DNA of 64,000 nucleotides from GCA-002708145 sp045562755 (GTDB taxonomy: Bacteria > Chloroflexota > Dehalococcoidia > Lucifugimonadales > Lucifugimonadaceae): positions 111,498-175,497 of the forward strand of contig JBJKVF010000005.1 of assembly GCA_045562755.1 (NCBI GenBank). Reading direction: 5' to 3'. Of the stretch, positions 35,175 to 44,860 are shown piece after piece (the first letter of the stretch is position 1; every line of letters starts with the position of its first letter). The translations under genes were made by a program, and so were the position numbers. Below the pieces are notes generated by a model. That model was not told where the DNA came from, made no database searches, and saw nothing but the letters and a program-made list of their open reading frames with translations.

Positions 35175-36149
35175 GTGAAAATTTTTATTACTGGGTGTGC
35201 AGGCTTTATCGGATCTAACGTCTCTTATATGTTAAAAAATCGAAAGTATGACATTTTGGGTTTAGATAATATAAGTGATAGTTATGATACAAACTTAAAA
35301 AAATGGAGGATAGAGAATATACTACGAAAAAATCATATTTCCTGGATCAAAGGAGATATATGCGACTATGAATCCACAAAAAAAATTATTAATGAATTTA
35401 AACCTGATGCAATAATTAATTTAGCAGCTAGAGCTGGAGTAAGGCAGTCTATTGATAATCCTCTTACTTACTACGAAACAAATCTTATCGGTAATTTAAA
35501 TTTGTTAGAAATTTCTAGGGAATTAAATATAGGTAAATATATTTTAGCCTCAACATCAAGCATATATGGTAATAGTAATTTACCATTTAATGAAGATAAT
35601 TATGATGGATTCCCACTATCGCCTTATGCCTCATCTAAAAAATCTGCAGAAGAGATGTGCCGTGTTTATAGCCACTTGTTTGATATCAATACTGTTGTTC
35701 TAAGATTTTTTACTGTTTATGGACCTGCAGGTAGACCAGATATGAGTATTTTCCGTTTTGTAAAATGGGTCATTGAAAATCAAGAAATTCAACTTAATGG
35801 TGATGGCGAACAAAGTAGAGATTTTACTCATGTTAATGATATTTCTAGAGCAATAATAAAATCTATTAATATAAACGAAGGTTTTCAAACAATAAATTTA
35901 GGTTCTGATAGACCAGTAAAAATAAATACTGTAATATCACTGATAGAAAAATTACTCAATAAAAAAGCATTCATAAAAAATCACCCGTTTCATCCTACGG
36001 ATATAAATAAGACATGGGCAAATATTAAAAAAGCTAAAGAAATAATTGATTGGGAGCCAGAAATTAATATTGATGAAGGTATAAAATCTGTAATAGATTG
36101 GTACTTAAGTAATGAAAAAATTGCCAGTAAGATAAATTTAGACTATTAA
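35175..36149 (+). CDS. UDP-glucuronate 4-epimerase-like NAD-dependent epimerase
   Basis: 324 residues from a GTG start. Extended SDR: ITGCAGFIGSNV (about 4-15), STSSIYG (about 117-123), SPYASSKKSAEE with Tyr-x3-Lys (about 138-149) and RFFTVYGPAGRPDM (about 165-178), a signature of UDP-glucuronate 4-epimerases. It would interconvert UDP-glucuronate and UDP-galacturonate. The next gene (13 bp on) is a UDP-glucose dehydrogenase that makes its substrate, followed by a second dehydrogenase, so the three form a sugar-acid module read rightward. There is no good ribosome site. Confidence 0.86.
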   Translation: MKIFITGCAGFIGSNVSYMLKNRKYDILGLDNISDSYDTNLKKWRIENILRKNHISWIKGDICDYESTKKIINEFKPDAIINLAARAGVRQSIDNPLTYYETNLIGNLNLLEISRELNIGKYILASTSSIYGNSNLPFNEDNYDGFPLSPYASSKKSAEEMCRVYSHLFDINTVVLRFFTVYGPAGRPDMSIFRFVKWVIENQEIQLNGDGEQSRDFTHVNDISRAIIKSININEGFQTINLGSDRPVKINTVISLIEKLLNKKAFIKNHPFHPTDINKTWANIKKAKEIIDWEPEINIDEGIKSVIDWYLSNEKIASKINLDY

Positions 36150-36162
36150 GGATAATTAAATC

Positions 36163-37518
36163 ATGGAAAAATTTAATCCATACAAAATAGGTGTGATTGG
36201 TGGTGCAGGATATGTAGGTTTAGTGACTTCAGTTGGATTAGCTTCACTTGGGCATAATGTTTTATCTCAGGATTTAAATAATAATAGAATTAATTTGCTA
36301 CAGTTAGGAAAATCAGAAGTATATGAGGAAGGATTAGAGAATATACTTTCTGATCTAATAATTAAAAAGTATATAAGTTTTACTGATGATATTGAAAAAA
36401 CTATTCAACACTCTGATGTGGTTTTTGTCGCAGTAGGTACTCCTTCTTTGTCAGATGGTAGAGCAGATTTATCACAAATAATTTCAGTTGCAGAGAAATT
36501 AAGAGACTTAATTAATCATTACACTGTTGTTGTGGTAAAAAGTACAGTTCCTGTTGGAGCTATTGAAATAATTGAAGATATATTATCTGAAAAATTATCT
36601 GTTGGGGAAGATTTTGATGTTGTCTCTAACCCTGAATTTCTAAGAGAGGGTAGTGGTTTAGTAGATTTTTACAATCCGAGCAGAATTATTATAGGATGTA
36701 ATTCAGAAAGTTCAGGAAAAATTTTAAAAGAAATCTATAAACCTTTACTTGAAAGAAATTATATAGTTGATAATTCTTTTAGTATTAATAATTTGAACAT
36801 AGAAATTTTATTAACAGATCCAGTGTCGGCACAAATGGTCAAATATGCATCAAATGCATTTTTAGCTACCCGTATATCTTATATCAACGAGATAGCAGGA
36901 ATATCAGAAAAAGTTGGAGGTAATATATCAGATATAATTTACGGTATTGGCTTGGACCCACGCATAGGTTCTGAGTACTTAAAGCCAGGCATAGGATTTG
37001 GCGGGCCATGCTTAGATAAAGACCTAAGAGCATTAATAACATTATCTGAAGAAAATTATTTTGATTCAGTTATGTTAAACGGAGTTATAAGAAGAAATGA
37101 TTTGCAACTACAAGAAGTTATAAACAAAATTATGAGTGTTATTGGTAGTAGTTTGTACAAACATAGAATATCTATATTGGGTTTGGCTTTCAAAGAAGGA
37201 ACAAACGATGTAAGGCACTCATTATCAATCAGATTATCTAAATTTTTAATTGAACAAGGTGCAATAGTCATAGGTCATGATGTTTTAGCAAATAAAGAAG
37301 CCTCTGAAATAGAAAGCAAATTAAATGTCTCAGAAAATTTACTTGAAGTTTTAGAGGATACTGAAATTGTAATAATATTAAACTCTGAAAAAATCTACTC
37401 TGAAATAAATTGGTCAAATATAAAATCAAAGCCATATGTTATAGATACAAGAGGAATTGTAAATATTAATGAATTAGAAAAATATTCAATTAAATATGAT
37501 GTTTTGGGTACTAAGTAA
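36163..37518 (+). CDS. UDP-glucose/GDP-mannose dehydrogenase (Ugd-like)
   Basis: 451 residues. NAD motif GGAGYVGLVT (about 14-23); SNPEFLREGS (about 164-173); KYASNAFLATRISYINE (about 226-242); catalytic Cys in GIGFGGPCLDKD (about 276-287); and C-terminal LAFKEGTNDVRHSLS. It oxidises a UDP-hexose twice at C6, most likely UDP-glucose to UDP-glucuronate. It lies between the UDP-glucuronate epimerase-like gene and a second nucleotide-sugar dehydrogenase 3 bp downstream. The short insertion near 203-214 (about DNSFSINNLNIE) is unusual but does not touch catalytic residues. Confidence 0.9.
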   Translation: MEKFNPYKIGVIGGAGYVGLVTSVGLASLGHNVLSQDLNNNRINLLQLGKSEVYEEGLENILSDLIIKKYISFTDDIEKTIQHSDVVFVAVGTPSLSDGRADLSQIISVAEKLRDLINHYTVVVVKSTVPVGAIEIIEDILSEKLSVGEDFDVVSNPEFLREGSGLVDFYNPSRIIIGCNSESSGKILKEIYKPLLERNYIVDNSFSINNLNIEILLTDPVSAQMVKYASNAFLATRISYINEIAGISEKVGGNISDIIYGIGLDPRIGSEYLKPGIGFGGPCLDKDLRALITLSEENYFDSVMLNGVIRRNDLQLQEVINKIMSVIGSSLYKHRISILGLAFKEGTNDVRHSLSIRLSKFLIEQGAIVIGHDVLANKEASEIESKLNVSENLLEVLEDTEIVIILNSEKIYSEINWSNIKSKPYVIDTRGIVNINELEKYSIKYDVLGTK

Positions 37519-37521
37519 TTT

Positions 37522-38832
37522 ATGATATCAAAAGAATATATAAATGGTGATATAGTAATTTTAGGTTTAGGTTATGTTGGGCTCCCCTTAGCCTTAGAAT
37601 TTGCTAAAAATAATATCTCTACTTTTGGATTTGATTCTGATGAGCTAAGAATAAATCAGCTGAATAAAGGTGAGGATAAAAATGAAGAGATTGATAAGCA
37701 AGATATTTTATCCTCAAAATTAAAAATTACCTCGAATCCAAAATGTATTGCAGAATCAAATATAATTATTGTTACAGTGCCTACACCTATTACTAGTGAA
37801 TATCTACCAGACCTAAGTTTGTTGATGAGTGCAAGTAATTTGATAGGACAACAAATTACTTCTAGAAAAAGTAAAAATATTAAGCCTATAATTATATTTG
37901 AATCTACAACTTATCCAGGATGTACAGAAGATTATTGTGCTCCAATAATTGAGGAGAAGTCTGGTTTGAGCTCTGGTAAAGATTTTTTCTTAGGTTACTC
38001 TCCAGAAAGAACTAACTTTGGAGATAAAGAGCATAATATAAGTAATATTACTAAAGTTGTTTCTGGTCAAAATGAAGAAACTCTAGAAATAATTAGTGAT
38101 TTATATGGTTACGTTGCAAAGCATGGAGTTTATCAAGCGAAAACTATAAGAATTGCTGAATCTTCAAAAGTAATAGAAAATATTCAAAGAGATCTAAATA
38201 TTGCTCTTTTTAATGAGCTAAGTATGATTTTTGACAGAATGAATATTTCCTCATCTGATGTCTTTGAGGCTGCATCTACCAAATGGAATTTTAATAGATA
38301 TACTCCAGGTCTTGTTGGAGGACACTGTGTGCCAGTTGATCCATATTACCTTACTTATAAAGCACAAGAGTTAGGATTTACGCCAAAAACTATCCTCTCA
38401 GGACGTGCTGTAAATGAATCTGTACCAAAATTTTTATCTGAAAAAATTTCAAAATCTCTACTATCACTCGAAACTTCACAATCTGGAAATATTTTGGTTT
38501 TGGGACAAACATTTAAGCCTGATGTTTCTGATGCGCGAAATAGTAAATCAATAGAGTTATGTAATCTTTTAGTTAATTCAAAATATAATATTTTTATTAA
38601 TGATTTTAAAAATAACTATCCTTTTGTTGAAAATGCCACATATATAGATAATATTTATAATGTTGAAAAAAAATTCATAGCAATAATATTAGCTGTCCCA
38701 CATAAAAAATATGTTAATGATTTTGATAAATTAATCAATAAAATTCATAATAATGGATTCGTTTTTGACATAACTGGTATTTTGGATAAATCTATGTTTG
38801 ATAACAATGAAATTAATTATTGGTCTATGTAA
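37522..38832 (+). CDS. Nucleotide-sugar dehydrogenase, TviB/WbpA-like
   Basis: 436 residues. NAD motif LGLGYVGLPLA (about 13-23), ESTTYPGCTED (about 131-141), YSPERTNFGDKEHNI (about 160-174), KVIENIQRDLNIALFNE, and the catalytic Cys in GGHCVPVDPYYL (about 267-278). The YPGCTED form with SPER-N marks the branch that oxidises UDP-HexNAc (TviB, WbpA) rather than UDP-glucose. Product would be a UDP-N-acetylhexosaminuronate. It follows the Ugd-like gene by 3 bp, so two different uronic acids may enter the glycan. The downstream SGNH-like gene starts 6 bp later in the same operon. Confidence 0.88.
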   Translation: MISKEYINGDIVILGLGYVGLPLALEFAKNNISTFGFDSDELRINQLNKGEDKNEEIDKQDILSSKLKITSNPKCIAESNIIIVTVPTPITSEYLPDLSLLMSASNLIGQQITSRKSKNIKPIIIFESTTYPGCTEDYCAPIIEEKSGLSSGKDFFLGYSPERTNFGDKEHNISNITKVVSGQNEETLEIISDLYGYVAKHGVYQAKTIRIAESSKVIENIQRDLNIALFNELSMIFDRMNISSSDVFEAASTKWNFNRYTPGLVGGHCVPVDPYYLTYKAQELGFTPKTILSGRAVNESVPKFLSEKISKSLLSLETSQSGNILVLGQTFKPDVSDARNSKSIELCNLLVNSKYNIFINDFKNNYPFVENATYIDNIYNVEKKFIAIILAVPHKKYVNDFDKLINKIHNNGFVFDITGILDKSMFDNNEINYWSM

Positions 38833-38838
38833 AAAGAC

Positions 38839-39891
38839 ATGTTGAGACTAACCAAGAGGTATGCATTGAAAAATTTTCGTAAAATATCTATACCTTTAGT
38901 CATTATTTTTTTTATTCCTGCATTTATATTTCTTCGTGGTGATCGTGATAATTTCGACATTCAATTATTTAATCAAATATCAAACTCATCTCCTGATTTT
39001 ATATTCATTGGTAATTCAATGTTAGAAACTAGAATAGATGAGAAGCATCTTGAGAATATCTCTAATAAAGATGTTATTCTACTTACAATGCCTGGTGGGA
39101 TGTCATCAGCTTGGTATCTGTATTTTAAAAATTTTGTTATTCAAACTAAGATTAGTCCGAAAAATGTTTTTATTTTTTTTAGAGATTATGAACTTTCAAA
39201 ACCTTTATATAGAACAACAGGTGAGTATTCAGGAAAACTTGATTTAATATCTTACGATGAAGAGCAAGAATTTGATTTTATAATCAATTCTAATAGTGGA
39301 CTTGGTGAAAAATTATCTAGAATATTTGACTATATATATCCAATTCAATCAAAAAAAAATAAGGCTAGAGACTTAATTAATAGAATAGCGGCTACTCCCT
39401 TTATTCCGAAAATTATTCCTTATACAATTTTGAGGATTTCTGTAGGTTTAAATGATGAGGAATATTTACCTATATTACGAGAATATAAAAATACACAAAA
39501 TTCTGCTAATGATTTATTTGATAGAAAAAATTTTAAATCTGTAGAAATGACTAATGCTAGCAATATTTCTACTAAATTTGAAGAACATGATTCTTTCCTG
39601 AGTGCCTTGGTAAACATGAGTAAAAATAATGATATTGAATTAACTTTTGTTAGGGTCCAAAAAAGACCAAATATCGATAACTCTTTCAACTCTGATCCTA
39701 ACCTTGAACAATATATTAGTCAATTATCAAATTATTTACAAAAAAAAGAGATTAATTTTATTGATCTCTCAGAAAGAGCTTTTGGTGTTGAATATTATCT
39801 TGATGGGGATCATATTAATCCAGAATATATAGAGGAATATACTGAATTCTTTTATCAAGAAAATATTAGTTACTTTGGTGGTCTAAATTGA
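38839..39891 (+). CDS. Membrane-anchored SGNH-like protein (AlgJ/AlgX-type partner)
   Basis: 350 residues with one membrane helix at about 16-33, then an outward domain. Block I of the SGNH fold reads FIGNSMLETR with Ser60, and the last block is YLDGDHINPE with Asp322 and His325 (the DxxH spacing), so a Ser-His-Asp set is plausible. The two halves of the fold are far from any annotated family I can name. The next gene is an AlgI-type MBOAT acyltransferase, overlapping by 4 bp. In alginate and other polymers an MBOAT protein passes acyl groups to an SGNH partner that O-acetylates the glycan outside the membrane. The same job is inferred here. Confidence 0.68.
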   Translation: MLRLTKRYALKNFRKISIPLVIIFFIPAFIFLRGDRDNFDIQLFNQISNSSPDFIFIGNSMLETRIDEKHLENISNKDVILLTMPGGMSSAWYLYFKNFVIQTKISPKNVFIFFRDYELSKPLYRTTGEYSGKLDLISYDEEQEFDFIINSNSGLGEKLSRIFDYIYPIQSKKNKARDLINRIAATPFIPKIIPYTILRISVGLNDEEYLPILREYKNTQNSANDLFDRKNFKSVEMTNASNISTKFEEHDSFLSALVNMSKNNDIELTFVRVQKRPNIDNSFNSDPNLEQYISQLSNYLQKKEINFIDLSERAFGVEYYLDGDHINPEYIEEYTEFFYQENISYFGGLN

Positions 39892-41294
39892 TTTTTCAAA
39901 GCTATGAATATATTACGCTTTTAATTTCTGTAGTAGTAATCTTTTGGTTTTTATCAAAAAAAAATCAAAATATTATTTTATTGATAGCGAGTTATACTTT
40001 TTATGGATACTTAAACCCATGGCTAATTCTTCTTTTATCTGGATATACATTAGTAAATTATTTCTCAGCATTAAAAATACAAAGAAGCAAAGAAGAAAAA
40101 ACAAGAAAAGTTTTTCTAATTTTTGCAATCTCTTCAGGTTTGTTTGTTTTAGGGATATTTAAGTATTTAGGTTTTTTTGTTGAAAATTTTACCCAATTGC
40201 TAGCTAATTTTGGTCTTGTAAACTCAAATTTAACTCTACAAATATTTTTGCCAGTTGGAATTTCTTTTTATACATTCCAGACTATTAGTTATGTTTTTGA
40301 TGTTTATACATATAAGACTAAGGCTAGAAAAAGTTTAATTGATGTATCTTTATTTATCGGTTTTTTCCCACAACTAATTGCTGGACCAATAGAAAAAGCA
40401 AACTCACTTTTATCACAAATTGAGACCAAAAAAAAATTTAAAATTAAAAATTTTAATGATGGTATTTCATTAATTATTTGGGGTTTTTTTAAAAAGTTAG
40501 TAATAGCTGATAATGTGGCAATAATTTCTGATAAAATTTTTCTTCTTGAAGAGCCTAATTTCTTACTTATTATTATTGGTTCTTTGGCATTTGGAGTACA
40601 AATTTTAGCAGATTTTTCAGGTTATACTGACATTGCTAGAGGTAGCGCTAAACTTCTTGGGATCAACCTTTCTAGCAACTTTAATAATCCATATTTCTCA
40701 AGATCTATAATAGATTTTTGGAGAAGGTGGCATATTACCCTTTCAATTTGGTTTAGAGATTATGTTTATGTACCACTGGGAGGGTCTCGAAGATCTAATG
40801 TCAGAAATTATACTAATATTTTAATTACATTTATTCTGACAGGTCTTTGGCATGGTGCAGCCTGGAATTTTATCTTTTGGGGATTATTTAATGGAATTAT
40901 AATAATCTTAACCAGATTTTATTGGAGAATAACAAATTTCAGATTTAATTTATTAGGTTTCTTACTTACATTTTGTTTTATTCATTTAGGTTGGTTTATA
41001 TTTAGATCTGAAAATTTTTATTCAGTATTATTATCTAGTTTTTCGAATATTAATATAGACTTAAAAACTTATATTTATTTACTTATGCAGATATTTATTT
41101 TTTCTTTCCCCTTATACATTTATGGAGTCTATGAAGTAATTAAATCTAAAAAAAATATTTCCTTAAGACTAAATTCAGTACTAAATCTTTTGGAAAATAT
41201 ATATACAAGATCAGTTATAGTAATGTTTTTATATTTAGGTATACTTATACTCAGATCGGATGTTACAAGTGACTTTATTTATTTTAAGTTTTGA
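39888..41294 (+). CDS. MBOAT-family O-acyltransferase (AlgI/PatA-like), TTG start
   Basis: 468 residues, about ten or more membrane helices. The TTG start overlaps the stop of the SGNH-like gene (TTGA). Family signatures are PVGISFYTFQTISYVFDVY (about 123-141), FFPQLIAGPIEKA (about 161-173), DFWRRWHITLSIWFRDYVY (about 280-298) and the catalytic His in TGLWHGAAWN (His322). It should take an acyl group, usually acetyl, from a cytoplasmic donor and hand it across the membrane for O-acylation of the exported glycan. With the SGNH-like protein it forms a complete two-protein modification unit. Confidence 0.9.
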   Translation: MIFQSYEYITLLISVVVIFWFLSKKNQNIILLIASYTFYGYLNPWLILLLSGYTLVNYFSALKIQRSKEEKTRKVFLIFAISSGLFVLGIFKYLGFFVENFTQLLANFGLVNSNLTLQIFLPVGISFYTFQTISYVFDVYTYKTKARKSLIDVSLFIGFFPQLIAGPIEKANSLLSQIETKKKFKIKNFNDGISLIIWGFFKKLVIADNVAIISDKIFLLEEPNFLLIIIGSLAFGVQILADFSGYTDIARGSAKLLGINLSSNFNNPYFSRSIIDFWRRWHITLSIWFRDYVYVPLGGSRRSNVRNYTNILITFILTGLWHGAAWNFIFWGLFNGIIIILTRFYWRITNFRFNLLGFLLTFCFIHLGWFIFRSENFYSVLLSSFSNINIDLKTYIYLLMQIFIFSFPLYIYGVYEVIKSKKNISLRLNSVLNLLENIYTRSVIVMFLYLGILILRSDVTSDFIYFKF

Positions 41295-41313
41295 TTTGAT
41301 AACAGGTTTATAA

Positions 41314-43071
41314 ATGAAAAAATTACCTAAACTATTTTTTATATTTGATTCTAAACAAAATAATCTGAATTTGGAAATTTCAGATTTTAATGTAACTATG
41401 AAAAAATTTGAAGATCATGATAATTTATTATACATAATAGGTAACCCTATAATTGATGAAAAAATAAATCATAAATTTGTCTGGGAAAAAATAAAACATA
41501 AAATAAATTATCAAACACTAAAAAATATAAATGGTGAATTTTTGATTATTCATAATGATAAAAAAAATAAATCATTAAATATTTATAATGATAGATTTAC
41601 ATCAATACCTTTTTTTTATCTTAACTATGATGATAAGTTTATTGGTTCAGTATTTTATAAAGATATTAAGATTTTTTTGCAAAGGAATAATGATTTTAAA
41701 ATTAATAAAGAAGCAATTTTTGAGTTTTTATGGCTGCAAAGATTAGTTGGCGAAAAAACTCATGACAGTTATTCTAAATGTCTATTAGCTGCAACTCATA
41801 TAAATTTTTATCAAAATAAAGTAGATAGATATGTATACTGGACTCCTTCATTTAAAAAAACTAATAGATCACTCAATGAATCTGCTGATATATTGAAGAA
41901 TTTATTATCAGATTCAATAATTAAGAAAACTAGTGATTCGGATAAAAATTATGGGATATTTCTAAGCGGAGGTATAGATTCTAGAACAATTCTATCCCTT
42001 TTCCAATCTCAAATAGATAGTTATACAATTGGTGTTAGTTACAATAACGAAGTTAAAGTTGCTGAAAAAATAGCTGGAATAAATAATTCCAAGCATTCGT
42101 TTGTGAGTTTAGATCATGATCCATACTCTGGTTCATTAGATGAAATCATACAGCTAGGTGGAGGTATGTATGCGTTTGACCATTCTATTTTTTATGGATT
42201 GAGTGATAAAATTCCGGAAAAACCTGATGTTTTTTTTCATGGGCATGGAATGGATTATATGTTTCAAGGAATGTATTTACTAAATAAAAATGTAAATTTT
42301 TTAGGTAAAAAAACTTCACTTAAAAAGCCGGTCCAAATTTCAGGGATATTTAGTTTAGAATTCTTACAGAGAATTTCTTATAGGCTAAAGGGCATCAACT
42401 TACTTGATTATGTACATAAACCATTAAGATCAGATATGTATGATTCTCTAGTCAATTCTATTGAGGAAGTTTGTTCAAATGCAGAGGAGTTTTGTGAAAC
42501 AAATGATGATTATTGGGAGTATATGCTAATTCATGCACTTTGTAGACATTATCCTTATACAAATTTACTAAGTATTGGTACCATTGCAGAGCAAAGAACT
42601 ATTACATTTGATAATGATGTATTTGATTTTTATCTTTCTCTTGATAATAAATATAGATTAGATGGTATGATAGCCAAAAAATTATTGTCGAAAATTAATC
42701 CAATTCTAGGCAAAGTACCAGTAGCTAATAATAATTTCAAACCTTCTATGAGTCCTTTATTTAAAGATGTTACAAGGCTAAAAAGATACATTGGTAGAAA
42801 AGTTAATTCTAGTTACCTTTCTGGTGTAGAAGCTAATGCAGAGGAAAGGACATGGCCTGATAGAAATAAGATGTATTTATATAATAAAGGATTAAGAGAG
42901 GCTGCTGTGAAGTTGTTTGATTCAGATTTTTTATCTTCTTTGGATTTATTTGATATGGACATTTTATCAAGAGATATAAAAGTATTTATAGATAACCCTA
43001 ACTATAATGCTGGATCATTTATAACCTTTCTAATCAGTATTGAAAGATTTTTTAATTATGAAAGAAGATAA
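41314..43071 (+). CDS. Asparagine synthase-like protein with non-catalytic N-terminal domain
   Basis: 585 residues. The synthetase domain has the PPi loop FLSGGIDSRT (about 217-226) and an ATP-binding region around HGHGMDYMF (about 308-316). The first 180 residues follow a glutaminase-like layout (INGEFLIIHND, IYNDRFTSIPFFY), but the chain starts MKKLPKLF: the nucleophilic Cys2 is absent, so glutamine cannot be cleaved. Such proteins either use free ammonia, join amines to carboxylates (as beta-lactam synthetase does) or depend on a partner. An intact AsnB homologue follows 7 bp downstream, so a paired function is possible. Function inferred only at family level. Confidence 0.75.
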   Translation: MKKLPKLFFIFDSKQNNLNLEISDFNVTMKKFEDHDNLLYIIGNPIIDEKINHKFVWEKIKHKINYQTLKNINGEFLIIHNDKKNKSLNIYNDRFTSIPFFYLNYDDKFIGSVFYKDIKIFLQRNNDFKINKEAIFEFLWLQRLVGEKTHDSYSKCLLAATHINFYQNKVDRYVYWTPSFKKTNRSLNESADILKNLLSDSIIKKTSDSDKNYGIFLSGGIDSRTILSLFQSQIDSYTIGVSYNNEVKVAEKIAGINNSKHSFVSLDHDPYSGSLDEIIQLGGGMYAFDHSIFYGLSDKIPEKPDVFFHGHGMDYMFQGMYLLNKNVNFLGKKTSLKKPVQISGIFSLEFLQRISYRLKGINLLDYVHKPLRSDMYDSLVNSIEEVCSNAEEFCETNDDYWEYMLIHALCRHYPYTNLLSIGTIAEQRTITFDNDVFDFYLSLDNKYRLDGMIAKKLLSKINPILGKVPVANNNFKPSMSPLFKDVTRLKRYIGRKVNSSYLSGVEANAEERTWPDRNKMYLYNKGLREAAVKLFDSDFLSSLDLFDMDILSRDIKVFIDNPNYNAGSFITFLISIERFFNYERR

Positions 43072-43078
43072 ATAAATT

Positions 43079-44860
43079 ATGTGTGGAATCTTTGGTTTTT
43101 ATTTAAACAGAAAATTAAATGAATCAGATATAAATAAAGGAAAGAAATATCTAGATTTATTGAATCATAGAGGGCCTGATAATACTGGTTTATTTATACA
43201 AAAAGACCTTGGTTTATTTTTAGGACATAAGAGATTATCAATAATTGATGTTTCGGATAAATCAAATCAACCTATGCAAATAGGTAGCCAAACCATAGCC
43301 TATAACGGAGAAATATATAATTACTTAGAAATTAAAAAGGAATTATCAAAATCTGGGGAGGAATTTTTATCTGATGGAGATACTGAAATTTTATTAAGAT
43401 CTTGGGAAAAATGGGGAGAAAAATGTCTAGATAAATTGGATGGTATGTATGCTTTTGCTCTGTTTTCAAATAATCGTCTCAATTTAGTCACCGATCTCTT
43501 TGGAGAAAAGCCCTTATATTATATAAATTCTGATGAAGGTATATATTTTTCATCAGAGCCTAAACCTATAGTTGAAATGTTGAATCTAAGAAAAGAGATT
43601 AGCCCAAATCAGACAATTAAATTTATCTTATCAGGCCATTTAGATGAAGAAAATACAGGATATATAGGTCTGAAGAAAATATCTCCTGCTACTCATATTT
43701 CAATAGATAGAAATCTAGGCATAACTAAAAATAAATATTGGAAAACAGATGAAATAATTAATAAATTTGATTTACAAAAAAGCTTATCTAGTAATGATTT
43801 GGATGATATTACAAATATTCTCATCGACTCAATTAAAATTAGACTAAGGTCAGATGTACCTAAGGTTTTATTTTTATCATCTGGAGTTGATTCTTCATTA
43901 ATTGCATCAATAATTTCTAAAGAGATTAAGGATGATATTTTATCTTTAACTGTTGGGTTCAAAAATCATTCAGTAAATGATGAATCTGAAAAATCGAAAT
44001 ATATAGCAAAAAAATTAAATATAGAGCATATAACAATAAATTCATATGAAAATGACAGTATAAAAAAAAATATTTCTTTATTTGATATTTATGGAGAACC
44101 AATTGCAAACTTAACAGCTATACCTGCATTACAAATGTCATTAATAGCAAAACAATATGCAAAAGTAGCAATATCAGGTATAGGAGGAGATGAAATATTT
44201 TTTGGTTATAACAGGTATGAAAATTTTTATAAATGGAGAAAATTATTATTTACCAATAGGATTCTTTCTAATTTACTTAGTATTCCTATTAAACTTTTTA
44301 AAGAGAATTCTGCATTATCTAAAATAATTAATGAAGAGCCAAAGTTATTTTTTCATATTATTAGGAATCATAGGGCATGGACTTGGTTGAAAAATCTAGG
44401 TTATTTTGAAGAATCTATTGATGACACTATAGTTTATGATTCAAAAAATATACTTTCAAATATAAGGTTACTGGATTTAAATCATACCATGCCAAACTCA
44501 TTTATACCAGCAATTGAAAGATCTAGCATGAAAGCTAGCCTAGAAGTAAGAACTCCTTTTTTGAGTAGAAAACTTTTTGAAAAAACCGCAAATATTCATC
44601 CCTATTTATTTCTTAATAAAGGTCCGAAAACTATACAAAAAATAATATTATCTCGTTTTTTTCCAGATTATGATTTTTCTACACCTAAGCAAGGATTTAA
44701 TTACCCTATTAATGATTATCTCAAGAATAAAAATAAACCAGTAAATATTCCAGGATTAGAAAAACAAGATATAAATCATATTTGGAATAATAAGAAAGAA
44801 TTTTCTTGGGATAATTTAGCATTAAGAGTTAATATTTTAGATGAGTTTTTATCCAATTAG
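43079..44860 (+). CDS. asnB: Glutamine-hydrolysing asparagine synthase family
   Basis: 593 residues. Glutaminase domain with Cys2 (MCGIFGFY), NHRGPDNTG, GHKRLSI and YNGEIYNY. The synthetase domain has FLSSGVDSS (about 263-271), where the second Gly-equivalent of the usual SGGxDS is Ser, and GIGGDEIFFGYNRY (about 365-378). It follows the Cys-less relative by 7 bp and ends overlapping a convergent oxidoreductase gene by 12 bp. In a locus with two nucleotide-sugar acid dehydrogenases, amidation of uronic acids is a fair guess but asparagine synthesis cannot be excluded. Confidence 0.86.
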   Translation: MCGIFGFYLNRKLNESDINKGKKYLDLLNHRGPDNTGLFIQKDLGLFLGHKRLSIIDVSDKSNQPMQIGSQTIAYNGEIYNYLEIKKELSKSGEEFLSDGDTEILLRSWEKWGEKCLDKLDGMYAFALFSNNRLNLVTDLFGEKPLYYINSDEGIYFSSEPKPIVEMLNLRKEISPNQTIKFILSGHLDEENTGYIGLKKISPATHISIDRNLGITKNKYWKTDEIINKFDLQKSLSSNDLDDITNILIDSIKIRLRSDVPKVLFLSSGVDSSLIASIISKEIKDDILSLTVGFKNHSVNDESEKSKYIAKKLNIEHITINSYENDSIKKNISLFDIYGEPIANLTAIPALQMSLIAKQYAKVAISGIGGDEIFFGYNRYENFYKWRKLLFTNRILSNLLSIPIKLFKENSALSKIINEEPKLFFHIIRNHRAWTWLKNLGYFEESIDDTIVYDSKNILSNIRLLDLNHTMPNSFIPAIERSSMKASLEVRTPFLSRKLFEKTANIHPYLFLNKGPKTIQKIILSRFFPDYDFSTPKQGFNYPINDYLKNKNKPVNIPGLEKQDINHIWNNKKEFSWDNLALRVNILDEFLSN

